Of a stretch of DNA of 64,000 nucleotides, positions 25,314 through 35,251 are shown one piece after another. The notes beneath the pieces were generated by a model that saw nothing but the letters and a program-made list of their open reading frames with translations, did not search any database and had not been told where the DNA came from. Position numbers and translations under genes: made by a program. Location: contig JAJYYK010000002.1 of assembly GCA_021801025.1 (NCBI GenBank), forward strand, positions 1 to 64,000, written 5' to 3'. This DNA is from Pseudomonadota bacterium. GTDB taxonomy: Bacteria; Pseudomonadota; Gammaproteobacteria; Burkholderiales; Sulfuriferulaceae. Numbering within the stretch: position 1 is the first letter of the stretch; the number at the start of each line of letters is the position of its first letter.

Positions 25314-26637
25314 AGCCGTCTTCTGTATTGCTCAATGCTAACTGTCCGCCATGCAAGCTGGCGATGGCAGAAACAATCGACAAACCCAGTCCATTTCCGG
25401 GCAGATTGCGGCTTTGGTCAACCCGGTAAAAACGGGTGATGACTTTGGGCAGCTCCACCTGAGGAATTCCGGCACCACTGTCCCGCACTTCCAGGCGCAG
25501 TTCGTGCCCTGTGGACATTGCGCGAACTTCCACCCATCCTCCTGGCTGGTTGTATTTAATGGCATTATCAATCAAACTTGCCAAGGCATTGGCCAACAAA
25601 TTGCGATCCCCCAACCCCGGCACGGCATGCGGCTGAACCGGAAAAACACGCAACGTAATGCCTCTCGCTTCAGCCTCTGCATCGTACAATTCAACCATGT
25701 CCCGTGCAATACGATCGAGATCGAGCGATTCAAACGTCGTGCTACGAACCCCGGATTCCGCCTCGGCAATTTGCAACAGTTTTTCAAAAATCAACATGAG
25801 GTCATCAATGTCCTGAATGGCAGCATTGGCTGCAAAGGAGAATCCTTCCGCATCCATCTCTGCACGCACTGCCGCTTCCAATCGGGTGCGTATTCGACTC
25901 AATGGAGTACGCAAATCGTGTGCAATCGCGTTGGACACATGACGCACGCCTTCCATCAACTGCTCAATCCGGTCTAACATCCGGTTGATGTCTGTATTCA
26001 GCCGACTAAATTCATCGGTACCTGAGACTGGAATGCGTTGTGACAAATCTCCAGCTTCAATTTCCATGACGGTGTGACGAATTTCGCCTATCCGTCGCTC
26101 AATCTGTTGTCGTAACAACACGGCACCAGCCGCAATCAACAAAAAGGCAATCAATGCGCCAATGGCCAGCGCGCGCGCCACCAGTTGCCCCATTAACACT
26201 TCTTCGTCCAGATCACGTCCCACGATCAAGAGACTGTGGTTATCCAACCAGCGGGCATACACGCGGGCCAGCACCACCTTGCCATTTCGGGTGACCTGGC
26301 GAGTCAGCAAACGACCAGCAAACAATGTGGGCCAACTGTCCAGATTACCGGCAATACGCTGCCCGGATGGCGACAACAGCAAAAAAATCTCCGTGTCACT
26401 GTCTATGCTGTCATTAAGCTGACGAGTAATTTCCTGTGCCAGCAAGGGAATGGGTTGATCTCCGTAAGCGAGCATTTCACGCTGGGAAATCTCAACAATC
26501 TTGGCATCGATGTTCTGTTGCAAGACACCTATCGTGCCAAAATAAAACACAGCAGACACTGCTGCCACCGAGATGGCCACCAGCAAGCCATAGGCCAATA
26601 CCAAACGCGCCGCAATAGAATGACGAAAATCAAACAT
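25285..26637 (-). CDS. Sensor histidine kinase of a two-component system
   Basis: 450 residues. Two membrane segments (about 10-32 and 160-182) frame a periplasmic sensor region. A HAMP domain follows (about 185-235). The phospho-acceptor box is AIAHDLRTPLSRIRTRLE, and the ATPase part has DNAIKYNQPGG and GLGLSIVSAIASLHGG. I use the ATG at 26637; a GTG at 26646 is equally possible, and neither has a clear ribosome-binding site. It overlaps the end of the response-regulator gene, so coupling is likely. The signal is unknown. Confidence 0.9.
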   Translation of the reverse strand: MFDFRHSIAARLVLAYGLLVAISVAAVSAVFYFGTIGVLQQNIDAKIVEISQREMLAYGDQPIPLLAQEITRQLNDSIDSDTEIFLLLSPSGQRIAGNLDSWPTLFAGRLLTRQVTRNGKVVLARVYARWLDNHSLLIVGRDLDEEVLMGQLVARALAIGALIAFLLIAAGAVLLRQQIERRIGEIRHTVMEIEAGDLSQRIPVSGTDEFSRLNTDINRMLDRIEQLMEGVRHVSNAIAHDLRTPLSRIRTRLEAAVRAEMDAEGFSFAANAAIQDIDDLMLIFEKLLQIAEAESGVRSTTFESLDLDRIARDMVELYDAEAEARGITLRVFPVQPHAVPGLGDRNLLANALASLIDNAIKYNQPGGWVEVRAMSTGHELRLEVRDSGAGIPQVELPKVITRFYRVDQSRNLPGNGLGLSIVSAIASLHGGQLALSNTEDGFMAVIVLPV

Positions 26638-27319
26638 GCTGATCACTTGCCGAAAAAAGATACCCGATGCCCCGCACCGTCTGAATCAACGGCAAACTAA
26701 AATCCTTATCTACCTTGGTGCGTAAACGGCTCATTTGCACATCGATCACGTTGGTTTGCGGATCAAAATGGTAATCCCACACGGATTCCAGCAACATCGT
26801 TCGCGTCACCACCTGCCCCGCATGCCGCATCAAATATTCCAGTAAACGGAATTCGCGCGGTTGCAATACAATCGTTTGACCGGCGCGGGTCACACGCTGA
26901 TGACGAGTATCCAGCACCAAATCTGCAACCTGTAATACCGGGCTGGGTACAGTAACCGGTCTGCGCAACAAAGCCTCCACCCTCGCTAACAGCTCATCCA
27001 AAGCAAAGGGCTTACTCAGATAATCATCACCGCCACTGCGCAAACCCCGTACCCGTTCATCCGTGCTACCTAAAGCACTTAAAATCAACACCGGCGTGTG
27101 ATCATTGTGCGCACGCAAGCGTTCCAGCACGCTCAAGCCATCCACCTGCCCCGGCAACATGCGATCCAGAATCACAATATCCCAATGGCCTTCCAAAGCA
27201 AGGCGCGCCCCATCCAGCCCGTTGTGACAGGGCACGGCCTCATACCCTGCCATCTGCAGTGCCTGACAGATAAATCTGGAAGCATTCAGTTCATCCTCGA
27301 TGACCAAACAACGTTTCAT
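26630..27319 (-). CDS. OmpR-family response regulator
   Basis: 229 residues from the ATG at 27319, with GAGG 6 bases upstream. The receiver domain (LVIEDE at the start, phospho-acceptor Asp in DIVILDRMLPG, conserved Lys in YLSKPF) is followed by an OmpR-type winged helix ending QTVRGIGYLF. It pairs with the kinase gene downstream. The gene after it on the other side is an Mg2+-type P-type ATPase in the opposite direction, which may or may not be its target. Confidence 0.92.
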   Translation of the reverse strand: MKRCLVIEDELNASRFICQALQMAGYEAVPCHNGLDGARLALEGHWDIVILDRMLPGQVDGLSVLERLRAHNDHTPVLILSALGSTDERVRGLRSGGDDYLSKPFALDELLARVEALLRRPVTVPSPVLQVADLVLDTRHQRVTRAGQTIVLQPREFRLLEYLMRHAGQVVTRTMLLESVWDYHFDPQTNVIDVQMSRLRTKVDKDFSLPLIQTVRGIGYLFSASDQHV

Positions 27320-27799
27320 AATCAACCTCAAAAACCAGCAAAATTCAATTTGACATCCCCCACGCTAAAGGAGTACACTCGCGGCGTTTTATACCCAAGA
27401 GGCAATTCACGTTGGACTGTTATAGTTGTAACAAAAGCGCATTATATTGTACATGCTAACGGCATAAACACTTCAGCTTCCTTCTGTACAGGTTCTGGGT
27501 TGCCGCCGTTAACATCATGGCGGAACTCAGGAACGATACGTGCCCACCAACCTGTGGCACGACATACCCCTCCTGATTTTCTGATATTAATTTGCATCAA
27601 ACTGCCATCAAAAGTGGTGATGTGATGCGCCTGAATTTTGCAATGATTTGCATGACATTCGCTCAGGTTTGAATTTTAAAATTTTCAATGTCTGTTGTTG
27701 TATACAATCTTACGCATTGAAAAGATTTTTAACGAGACCAAGCGATCATGGACTGCGTCGAATCAAATCAAATTCAGGCCTGATAATTGGAAATTTGAT
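27320..27799 (+). other. 480-bp divergent region between the two-component system and the P-type ATPase
   Basis: It should contain promoters for both neighbours and a long leader for the ATPase gene. I could not recognise an M-box or other known magnesium riboswitch by eye. It also holds a 51-codon minus-strand frame at 27442-27597, listed separately. Confidence 0.4.
27442..27597 (-). CDS. Possible 51-residue ORF of unknown function
   Basis: An ATG at 27597 opens 51 codons ending in TAA at 27442-27444. The product contains GWWARIVPEFRHDVNGGNPE and QKEAEVFMPLACTI, which reads like real protein and not random translation, but I cannot name a family. No good ribosome-binding site precedes it. 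It could be a remnant of a longer gene or a small protein of the ATPase leader region. Confidence 0.3.
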   Translation of the reverse strand: MQINIRKSGGVCRATGWWARIVPEFRHDVNGGNPEPVQKEAEVFMPLACTI

Positions 27800-30517
27800 A
27801 TGAAACACACCCTGTTTGGATGGTTGCCAACCTTCATCACCATACTGTCCGCCAAAAAATCCCAACCCGGGAAAAAAGTGGTGCACGCCACTTCAGCACG
27901 CCTGCTGGAACTGGCATTGATCACCCCTGATCAGACCCTGGCACAACTGGATACCACGACCGAAGGTCTGCTCGACCGTGAAGCGGAAGAACGTCTGGAT
28001 CAATACGGCCTGAACACGGTCTCGCATGAACGCGTGAAAAGCATTCCGGAACGTTTACTCGAACAATTTAAAAATCCGCTCAACCTGCTGCTGCTTGCAT
28101 TGGCTGGCGTCTCCTATTTCATGGGTGACGTTGAATCCAGCATCATTATTTCCATCATGGTGCTGCTCAGTGTCACCCTCACTTTTGTACAGGAATACCG
28201 CTCCAGCAATGCGGCAGAGAAACTGCGCGCCATGGTCAGCACCACCGCCACAGTGATCCGTAAGGACAAACGCTCAGGCATCCCCCAAGAAGTCAACGAT
28301 GCCTACAACATCCGCATTCGCCCCCATGGGCCGGAGAAAAAAGAAATCCCCATCACCTTGCTGGTACCTGGAGACATTATCCACCTGTCTGCCGGGGACA
28401 TGATTCCTGCCGATGCGCGCCTGCTTAGCGCCAAAGACCTGTTTATCAATCAATCCTCTTTAACTGGCGAATCCATGCCAGTGGAAAAATACGTCCATCC
28501 CACCAACACGGCGATACAAGACCCTTTGCAACTCGACAACATTTGTTTTATGGGCACTAATGTCATCAGCGGCACCGCCACGGCGGTCATCGTGATGACC
28601 GGCTCAGATACCTATTTTGGTGGCATTGCCAGCATTCTGTCGGCTGAACGCACTCAAACCAGTTTTGATCGTGGTGTCTCAAGCTTTACCTGGCTAATGT
28701 TACGCTTCATCATGGTCATGGTTCCCATGGTGTTTCTCATCAACGGATTCACCAAAGGCAACTGGATGGAGGCTTTTCTCTTTGCCATGGCAGTTGCTGT
28801 CGGCCTTACGCCCGAAATGCTGCCCATGATTGTGACCGTCAATCTGGGCAAAGGTGCGCTGGCCATGTCGCGCAAAAAAGTCATCGTTAAACGGCTCAAT
28901 TCCATCCAGAATTTTGGTGCGATGGATGTACTGTGCACGGACAAAACCGGCACTTTGACCCAGGATCACATTATTCTGGAAAAACATTTGGATATTTTTG
29001 GCGAACCGAACCAAGCCGTGCTGGAATACGCTTATTTGAACAGCTTTTACCAGTCCGGCTTAAAAAATCTGCTTGATGTTGCCGTACTCACCCATGTCGA
29101 AATGAACGAGCAACTGCACGTCGAAAATGACTTTAAAAAAATAGATGAAATCCCTTTCGATTTTGTGCGCCGGCGCATGTCTGTAGTAGTCGAAGGCCGT
29201 GGCAAGCATTTGCTGATCTGTAAAGGTGCAGTAGAAGAAGTGTTCAACATCTCCACCAATTGCGAAGTCGGTGATGAAACCTTCCCGCTGGATGATGGCC
29301 ACTTTTCGCGGCTGCATGCTGTCACCCAGGCGCTCAATGAGGACGGGTTCCGCGTCATTGCCATCGCCTACAAAGAAATTGACAAAGCGCAAACCAGTTA
29401 CACGCTTCAGGATGAAAGCAACATGACACTGGTGGGTTACATTGCCTTCCTCGACCCACCCAAAGAAAGTGCGGCAGCCGCCATCGCTGCACTCAACAAA
29501 CATGGCGTCACGGTCAAAATTCTGACCGGTGATAACGACATTGTGACCCGTAAGGTCTGTAAATCCGTAGGGATGCACGTTGACCGCATCGTGCTGGGCA
29601 GCGAAGTTGAAAAACTGACTGAACTTGAATTGGCCGAAGTGGCTGAAACCGTCGACGTGTTTGCCAAACTGTCTCCCAGCCAGAAGGCCAAGGTCATCAA
29701 GGCCCTGCATCTCAAAGGCCACGTGGTGGGATTCATGGGCGACGGCATTAACGATGGCCCTGCACTCAAGGCAGCCGATGTGGGTATTTCTGTCGATACG
29801 GCGGTCGATATTGCCAAAGAATCGGCTGACATCATTCTGCTGGAAAAAAACCTTATGGTGCTGGAAGAAGGGGTGATCGAAGGCCGCAAAGTGTTTGGCA
29901 ACATCATCAAGTACATCAAAATGGGTGCCAGCTCGAACTTTGGCAATATGTTTAGCGTGCTGGGCGCCAGTGCCATGCTACCCTTCCTGCCCATGGCACC
30001 GATTCAGATTTTAACCAATAATTTGTTGTACGATTTCTCGCAGACCGCGATCCCCACCGACAACGTAGACGACGAATACATCGCCAAGCCGCGCAAATGG
30101 GACATTGCCAACATCACCCGTTTTATGGTGTTGATTGGCCCCATCAGCTCCATTTTTGATTACGCGACCTACGGCATTATGTATTTCGTTTTTCACGCCA
30201 ATACAGTCGCCCAAGCCCCATTATTTCAAACCGGCTGGTTCGTGGAGTCGCTGTTTTCACAAACCCTGATCATTCACATCATCCGTACCAGCAAAATACC
30301 GTTTCTCGAAAGTCGCGCCAGCCTGCCGTTGATGTTGACCAGCATTGTGATCTGCAGCATTGGGGTATGGTTACCGCTTTCTCCCTTTGCGCACGCACTG
30401 GGATTTGTCGCGCTGCCAACGCAGTACTGGTACTACCTCGCTGGCATGATTTTCACCTATGCGATGCTCACTCATCTGGTCAAAACATGGTTTGTTAAGC
30501 GTTTTGGTTTAAATTAA
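27800..30517 (+). CDS. mgtA: Magnesium-transporting P-type ATPase (MgtA/MgtB type)
   Basis: 905 residues from the ATG at 27800, close to the 898 of E. coli MgtA. The longer frame adds 35 residues unlike the family. LTGESMPVEK is the actuator motif, DKTGTLT the phosphorylation site, and MGDGINDGPALK the hinge motif. NPLNLLLLALAG and PIQILTNNLLYDFSQ are typical membrane blocks of the P3B group, which imports Mg2+ in the inner membrane. Its leader of unknown length may carry regulation. Confidence 0.9.
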   Translation: MKHTLFGWLPTFITILSAKKSQPGKKVVHATSARLLELALITPDQTLAQLDTTTEGLLDREAEERLDQYGLNTVSHERVKSIPERLLEQFKNPLNLLLLALAGVSYFMGDVESSIIISIMVLLSVTLTFVQEYRSSNAAEKLRAMVSTTATVIRKDKRSGIPQEVNDAYNIRIRPHGPEKKEIPITLLVPGDIIHLSAGDMIPADARLLSAKDLFINQSSLTGESMPVEKYVHPTNTAIQDPLQLDNICFMGTNVISGTATAVIVMTGSDTYFGGIASILSAERTQTSFDRGVSSFTWLMLRFIMVMVPMVFLINGFTKGNWMEAFLFAMAVAVGLTPEMLPMIVTVNLGKGALAMSRKKVIVKRLNSIQNFGAMDVLCTDKTGTLTQDHIILEKHLDIFGEPNQAVLEYAYLNSFYQSGLKNLLDVAVLTHVEMNEQLHVENDFKKIDEIPFDFVRRRMSVVVEGRGKHLLICKGAVEEVFNISTNCEVGDETFPLDDGHFSRLHAVTQALNEDGFRVIAIAYKEIDKAQTSYTLQDESNMTLVGYIAFLDPPKESAAAAIAALNKHGVTVKILTGDNDIVTRKVCKSVGMHVDRIVLGSEVEKLTELELAEVAETVDVFAKLSPSQKAKVIKALHLKGHVVGFMGDGINDGPALKAADVGISVDTAVDIAKESADIILLEKNLMVLEEGVIEGRKVFGNIIKYIKMGASSNFGNMFSVLGASAMLPFLPMAPIQILTNNLLYDFSQTAIPTDNVDDEYIAKPRKWDIANITRFMVLIGPISSIFDYATYGIMYFVFHANTVAQAPLFQTGWFVESLFSQTLIIHIIRTSKIPFLESRASLPLMLTSIVICSIGVWLPLSPFAHALGFVALPTQYWYYLAGMIFTYAMLTHLVKTWFVKRFGLN

Positions 30518-30777
30518 ACCCGGAATAACGCTTCGCACAAAACCACATCATGCTCACACAGGCATGACGTGGCGAAGCGCCAAATATCAATTTAATTTGG
30601 ACTATTTGCAATCCGGGATTGGCTTATATTATTTTCTGGCGGTTGGGCGAAACTGGTACAGAAATAGTCATCCCGGCTGAAAATTGGTTTTGCGACGAAA
30701 CCCACCCAAAAGTGATGTCGGCTGAGTTTTTTGTCTGGAAGAAAGCAGGGTGGCATGCGGACGCCCTGGATGATCAA
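30518..30777 (+). other. Gap between the P-type ATPase and a convergent methyltransferase gene
   Basis: It carries an imperfect hairpin (CCACATCATGC at 30543-30553 with GCATGACGTGG at 30562-30572) about 25 bases after the ATPase stop, which may act in termination although no T-run follows. Two 60-codon frames here show no family signature. Confidence 0.4.
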
Positions 30778-31599
30778 TCAATAAATAAATCGCTCGTGTA
30801 ATGATTCCAGATTCAATTCCCGCAGGATGTATTCCAGACGTGATTGTGCATCCTTGCGCGGCTGGTCGGCATGGCGGGCGATGATCAGCTCGTTTTTCAT
30901 CGAGTGTTCCCAGCCTACCAGCTCCGTCACCGTCACCTGATAACCATGTGATTCCAACAGCAGACAGCGCAACACATTGGTCAAGTGACTGCCGAATTCA
31001 CGACTGTGGATAGGATGACGCCAGATCTCCGACAAAGGCGTTTTACTGAAGGACTCATTTTTGTACTTATTCAGCACGGCAGCCACCTCGGCCTGGCAGC
31101 AGGGAACCAGCACAATGAAACGGGCTTTTTTGTGCAACGCAAATTTGATCGCATCGTCGGTAGCCGTGTTGCAGGCGTGTAAGGCAGTGACAATGTCGAT
31201 CTGTTCCGGCAATTGCGTTGAATGGATGGAGGCTTCAACCGACAGGTTCAGGAACGACATTCGGCTAAACTTTAACTTGGTCGCCAGTTCCTGCGATTTG
31301 ACCACCAGTGCTTCGCGCGTCTCAATGCCGTAAATATGACCGGCCTCACGGGATTTGAAAAATAAATCGTACAGGATGAAGCCCAAATAAGACTTGCCGG
31401 CACCATGATCGGCCAGCGTCAATTCAGTTTTATCGGAGAGTAATTCTTGCAACAGGGGTTCGATGAAGTGAAACAGATGGTAGACCTGTTTCAGCTTGCG
31501 TCGGCTGTCCTGATTGAGCTTTCCGTCGCGAGTCAGAATGTGCAACTCTTTTAACAGCTCGATCGACTGGCCGGGTTTGATTTCGGGAATGATGCTCAT
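30778..31599 (-). CDS. TRMT13-like SAM-dependent methyltransferase (Methyltransf_32)
   Basis: 273 residues. LTLADHGAGKSYLGFILYDLF is a variant motif I, TALHACNTATDDAI and LVPCCQ are the marker blocks of the Methyltransf_32 group, which also includes eukaryotic tRNA methyltransferase 13. The bacterial members are not well characterised; an RNA substrate is possible. It stands alone, with a gene-poor stretch on each side. Confidence 0.8.
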   Translation of the reverse strand: MSIIPEIKPGQSIELLKELHILTRDGKLNQDSRRKLKQVYHLFHFIEPLLQELLSDKTELTLADHGAGKSYLGFILYDLFFKSREAGHIYGIETREALVVKSQELATKLKFSRMSFLNLSVEASIHSTQLPEQIDIVTALHACNTATDDAIKFALHKKARFIVLVPCCQAEVAAVLNKYKNESFSKTPLSEIWRHPIHSREFGSHLTNVLRCLLLESHGYQVTVTELVGWEHSMKNELIIARHADQPRKDAQSRLEYILRELNLESLHERFIY

Positions 31600-32013
31600 A
31601 TTTACTTCAGGATATGACTGATGACAACATTATCCTATAAAAAGCCTCATACCAACCAGAATACGGTTTTACAGCTGAAGCGAATGATATTTTGCAAGCC
31701 ATGCCAATTCAGTGACGCTTGTTTCAGTGGTGCGATGTGATTTGGGTAAAGTATCCATTTCAGGGTCTGAACTGGAAAAAATGCAGGCGACGCCGTACTT
31801 GACACACTCGCGATGTCACTTAGTCCGAACAGCTTATGGTAGCGTCAGCCATCCTGATGATCATTCCTGCCATGTGTTGCACGAAACCAACCATCAGGAT
31901 TCTGAGACAGTCTACCCCCAGTTATGCGCGAAACAACACCATTCAAAAATATCATTGAAGGCATGTTTCCGCCCCAAGCATTTCATTTATACGCGCTGAT
32001 GCAAAATTAGTGG
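31600..32013 (+). other. 414-bp gene-poor stretch
   Basis: The only notable structure is a perfect 9-bp inverted repeat (ATCCTGATG at 31851-31859, CATCAGGAT at 31892-31900). A 95-codon plus-strand frame at 31712-31999 lacks a ribosome-binding site and any domain signature, so I do not call it. Confidence 0.4.
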
Positions 32014-32346
32014 TTAATTTGTTTTGAACTTATAAAAACGCTCATTCAGGTAAGCGGCCACTGCAGCCTCATCATCCGGGAACCAACCTGTATTGCTATT
32101 CGTACTGCATCTTTCCACTTGGGCTGACAATTGCGCCAGGTTGTGGACTTTGTGATCTGGCCGGGTATAGACATACGTCGGATCGCCGTCGAACTTCGCC
32201 GCGTGACAGGCCATGCACGATTTATCCAGTAAGTCCTTGCCCTTCTTTAACGTGGCATCCGTTGTGCTCGCTGCCTGCGCCAAGGCCATCGTTGACAAAA
32301 CAAGTCCCACAGCAACCATGAATTTAAGCTTTAATTTCATCATCAT
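32014..32346 (-). CDS. Periplasmic monohaem cytochrome c
   Basis: About 110 residues including a Sec signal peptide that ends near AQAAS. One haem site is present (CMACH). The end RCSTNSNTGWFPDDEAAVAAYLNERFYKF recalls DUF1924-type small cytochromes. No clear distal Met ligand is seen; His in PDHKVHN is an alternative. Three ATGs lie in a row (32346, 32343, 32340) behind AAGAGA, and the exact start is open. It follows the M48 protease gene by 7 bases, so they are co-transcribed. Confidence 0.8.
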   Translation of the reverse strand: MMMKLKLKFMVAVGLVLSTMALAQAASTTDATLKKGKDLLDKSCMACHAAKFDGDPTYVYTRPDHKVHNLAQLSAQVERCSTNSNTGWFPDDEAAVAAYLNERFYKFKTN

Positions 32347-32353
32347 TCTCTTT

Positions 32354-33631
32354 TCATTCAGTAACTGGCTGTTCGTGCGCCAAAGCCAGCAAATGCGCCA
32401 CCCGCTGCTGTGCATTGGGGTGTGAATCAAAAAACAGCGAATACCAGGGGTCAGAGGTCAACGAGGTCGCATTATCACGGTACAAATGCACCAGAGCGCT
32501 GATCAGGTGCTCTGCCTCCACGGCTCCGGCGGCATAAGCATCCGCCTCAAATTCTTGCCGGCGCGAGGCCAGACTCATCAACACCTGCACAGGCAAGGCC
32601 AGCACAGGCAAGGCCACAATCAACAGGCTTAATGCCATACCGGCACTCGACATGTTTACATGCAAGCCAGCGAATAGCGCAGGTTGGTGCATGGCTTGCG
32701 CCAAGCCCCACAACAAAGCCAAACTCAACGCAAAAATCGAAATCATCCGTCCTAACACATGTTTGTGGTAAAAATGCCCCAATTCATGTGCTAACACTGC
32801 TTCAATTTCCACAGTCTGTAAATGCTGGATCAGGGTATCAAACAACACAATGCGCCGGTTGCGTCCAAACCCGGTAAAAAACGCATTGCCATGACGGCTT
32901 CGCCGTGAACCATCCATCACATACAAACCCTCGGCAGCAAAATCGCATTGCTTCAGCAATTTCTGCAAACTCTGTTTCAACTCCCCTTCTGACAAAGGCG
33001 TAAAACGATTAAACAAAGGTGCAATCCACACGGGATAAATCATCAATAAAAACAAATTAAACGTCACCCACAGCAACCATGCATACCACCACCACAGACC
33101 GCCCATCTTGAGCATTACCCACAACACCGCACCCAGCAAAGGCAAGCCCAGCGCCGCACCCAATGCAGTTTGCAACAACATGTCCTTGAAAAATGCCGCT
33201 ATGCTTGTGGTATTAAAACCAAAACGCTGTTCCAATATAAATTTGCGGTACAAATCCAGAGGCAACTCAAGCAGGGTAATGATGAGCAACACACTGGCAA
33301 TCAGCGCCACACCCTGTCCCAGGACGCCCGTGAGATGTCGCGCCCACCAGGAGGACAGTGCCGCAACCCCACCCAACCAGGTCGCTCCCAAAAACACTAC
33401 CCACTCCAATGCCAGCTGAAACAAAGCCAGGCGATTTTTCGCTACCGTGTATTCGGCCGCCCGAAAATGTTGTACGGCACTAATTTGTTCGGAAAAAGCC
33501 GCCGGGATATGCTGCCTGTGGCGCCAAACGTAACGCATCTGGCGCACAATCAAACCGCCTCGCAGCAGGGTAATTCCTGCCACCACACCATAGATAATTT
33601 GAGCAAACCCAGTTGCAGATAAAGTATTCAT
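32354..33631 (-). CDS. M48-family membrane metalloprotease (Ste24/CAAX protease type)
   Basis: 425 residues from the ATG at 33631. Several hydrophobic segments surround the zinc site HELGH (in [17 protein letters not shown]), with the third ligand Glu in [11 protein letters not shown]. The block [12 protein letters not shown] in the N-terminal half is typical of Ste24-like members of the inner membrane, which take part in protein quality control. It is divergent from orn, with starts only 46 bases apart. Confidence 0.88.
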   Translation of the reverse strand: MNTLSATGFAQIIYGVVAGITLLRGGLIVRQMRYVWRHRQHIPAAFSEQISAVQHFRAAEYTVAKNRLALFQLALEWVVFLGATWLGGVAALSSWWARHLTGVLGQGVALIASVLLIITLLELPLDLYRKFILEQRFGFNTTSIAAFFKDMLLQTALGAALGLPLLGAVLWVMLKMGGLWWWYAWLLWVTFNLFLLMIYPVWIAPLFNRFTPLSEGELKQSLQKLLKQCDFAAEGLYVMDGSRRSRHGNAFFTGFGRNRRIVLFDTLIQHLQTVEIEAVLAHELGHFYHKHVLGRMISIFALSLALLWGLAQAMHQPALFAGLHVNMSSAGMALSLLIVALPVLALPVQVLMSLASRRQEFEADAYAAGAVEAEHLISALVHLYRDNATSLTSDPWYSLFFDSHPNAQQRVAHLLALAHEQPVTE

Positions 33632-33677
33632 GTCCGAATTATGCCACAATCTCGTCTTTTCATATCAAGTGCTCAAT

Positions 33678-34223
33678 ATGTCCCAAAATCAAAATCACCT
33701 TATCTGGATTGACATGGAAATGTCAGGGCTGCAACCGGACACGGATCGCGTACTGGAAATTGCTCTGGTCGTCACTGACAACCAGCTCAACACCATCGCC
33801 GAAGCCCCGGTACTGGTCATTCATCAAAGTGACGCAGTGCTCGACGGCATGGACTCGTGGAACAAAAGCACCCATGCAAAATCCGGCCTGATCGACAAGG
33901 TAAAAGCCAGTACGCTCTCGGAACAGGAAGCAGAAGCCACGATGCTGGCATTTTTAATGCTTCACGTTCCAACCAGTGTCTCACCCATGTGCGGCAACTC
34001 CATCTGCCAGGATCGGCGCTTCCTCGCCCGCTATCTGCCAAAACTGGAAAGTTATTTCCATTACCGGAATTTGGATGTCAGCACACTCAAGGAGCTGGCA
34101 AAACGCTGGAAACCGGAAATTTCCAAAAATTTTAGCAAAAACAGCAAGCATGAAGCGTTATCGGACATTTACGATTCCATCGCGGAAATGAAACACTACC
34201 GTGAATTTTTCATTGTAAGGTAA
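33678..34223 (+). CDS. orn: Oligoribonuclease
   Basis: 181 residues from the ATG at 33678, the usual length of Orn. A DEDDh exonuclease that degrades 2-5 nucleotide RNAs, including pGp[12 protein letters not shown] holds the first Asp-Glu pair, [16 protein letters not shown] the next Asp, and [12 protein letters not shown] the last His/Asp. The in-frame upstream ATG at 33630 would extend into the neighbour's promoter and is not used. Confidence 0.95.
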   Translation: MSQNQNHLIWIDMEMSGLQPDTDRVLEIALVVTDNQLNTIAEAPVLVIHQSDAVLDGMDSWNKSTHAKSGLIDKVKASTLSEQEAEATMLAFLMLHVPTSVSPMCGNSICQDRRFLARYLPKLESYFHYRNLDVSTLKELAKRWKPEISKNFSKNSKHEALSDIYDSIAEMKHYREFFIVR

Positions 34224-34234
34224 TACAAAGCTGG

Positions 34235-34259
34235 ATGCGGTCTGGTATTAAAACCGCAT
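34235..34259. terminator. Hairpin between convergent orn and LOG-family genes
   Basis: Perfect 7-bp arms ATGCGGT (34235-34241) and ACCGCAT (34253-34259) with an 11-base loop fall in the 60-base gap between two gene ends. No strong T-run follows, so it is a weak terminator candidate. Confidence 0.4.
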
Positions 34260-34283
34260 ATTCAAGTTATGTTCCATGCGTGT

Positions 34284-35246
34284 TTATCCCCTGCTGGCCT
34301 CGCTACCGATCAGCGGAGTCCCGTTAGCCTTGTGCCAGGCGAGAATACTGTCCCAGGCTTCATGCGCCGTTTCGGCATACCAGAACAGTTCGCTGTCTTC
34401 GGCGTCGATACTGCCTGCCTCAAGCAGGAAATCGACATCGAACACACCACGCCAATAAGCTTCCCCAACCAGTACGATGGGAAAAGGGTCCACCTTGCGC
34501 GTCTGGATCAGTGTCAGCGCCCCGAACAACTCATCCAGTGTGCCAAAACCGCCAGGAAGGCTGACAATGGCCGCAGCACGCTTCATAAAGTGCAGCTTGC
34601 GCAGGGCAAAATAGTGAAACTGCATACATAAACCCGGTGTGATATAGGGATTGGGGTATTGCTCACGCGGCAAACTGATGTTCAATCCCACAGTTTCCGC
34701 ACCGGCGTCAAAAGCGCCGCGATTGGCGGCTTCCATGCCGCCCGGACCACCGCCAGTCATCACCGCCAGGCCTGAACGGCCTGGACCACCTCCTGCCTGT
34801 CCAATGAGCTTCCCCAACTCTCGACCCACATCATAGTAACGTGAAAGCTCCATGCGTCGCTCGGCCAAACGCAGCGACTTATTGACAAGCTTATCGCCCG
34901 GATGACTTGCGGCTTCAAGACGGATAGCCGCAAGCTCATGTCGCGCCGTATCCGGTTCGCGCAGGCGTGTAGAACCAAACACCACGATGGTACGTTCAAT
35001 ACCGTGTTGAATCAGGATACGTTCAGCTTTTTCATAATCAAGCTGCAGGCGCACACCGCGCATGTCATCGGTATGTAAAAACCCCACATCATGGTCAGGT
35101 TCAATGTAAGCCGGGTGCTCCATGATGGTGCGCAGCCGCATCTCCGCTTCAGCCTCCTCTTCGGGCGGTTTAGGATGCTCCCAGGGCAATGGTTCACGTC
35201 GATCCATGACAGGGTGAGTTTTCGGTATCCATGGTTTGTGGCCCAT
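34284..35246 (-). CDS. LOG-family protein (TIGR00730 nucleotide 5'-monophosphate phosphoribohydrolase type)
   Basis: 320 residues. The family signature GGGPGGMEAANRGA and the second motif PGGFGTLDE, which form the nucleotide-binding and catalytic site, are intact in the middle of the protein. Members split nucleoside monophosphates at the N-glycosidic bond; plant homologues release cytokinin. The N-terminal ~80 residues are an extension found in the longer bacterial form. It ends the run that starts with the E1 genes, 5 bases after E1 beta. Confidence 0.88.
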   Translation of the reverse strand: MGHKPWIPKTHPVMDRREPLPWEHPKPPEEEAEAEMRLRTIMEHPAYIEPDHDVGFLHTDDMRGVRLQLDYEKAERILIQHGIERTIVVFGSTRLREPDTARHELAAIRLEAASHPGDKLVNKSLRLAERRMELSRYYDVGRELGKLIGQAGGGPGRSGLAVMTGGGPGGMEAANRGAFDAGAETVGLNISLPREQYPNPYITPGLCMQFHYFALRKLHFMKRAAAIVSLPGGFGTLDELFGALTLIQTRKVDPFPIVLVGEAYWRGVFDVDFLLEAGSIDAEDSELFWYAETAHEAWDSILAWHKANGTPLIGSEASRG

Positions 35247-35251
35247 GATTG

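Noticed and set aside
30543-30572. Imperfect hairpin after the P-type ATPase as a strong terminator
   Set aside because: One internal mismatch and no T-run; mentioned only as a possible structure.
31712-31999. A 95-codon plus-strand frame in the gap before the cytochrome gene
   Set aside because: No ribosome-binding site, no recognised domain and composition not like a protein.
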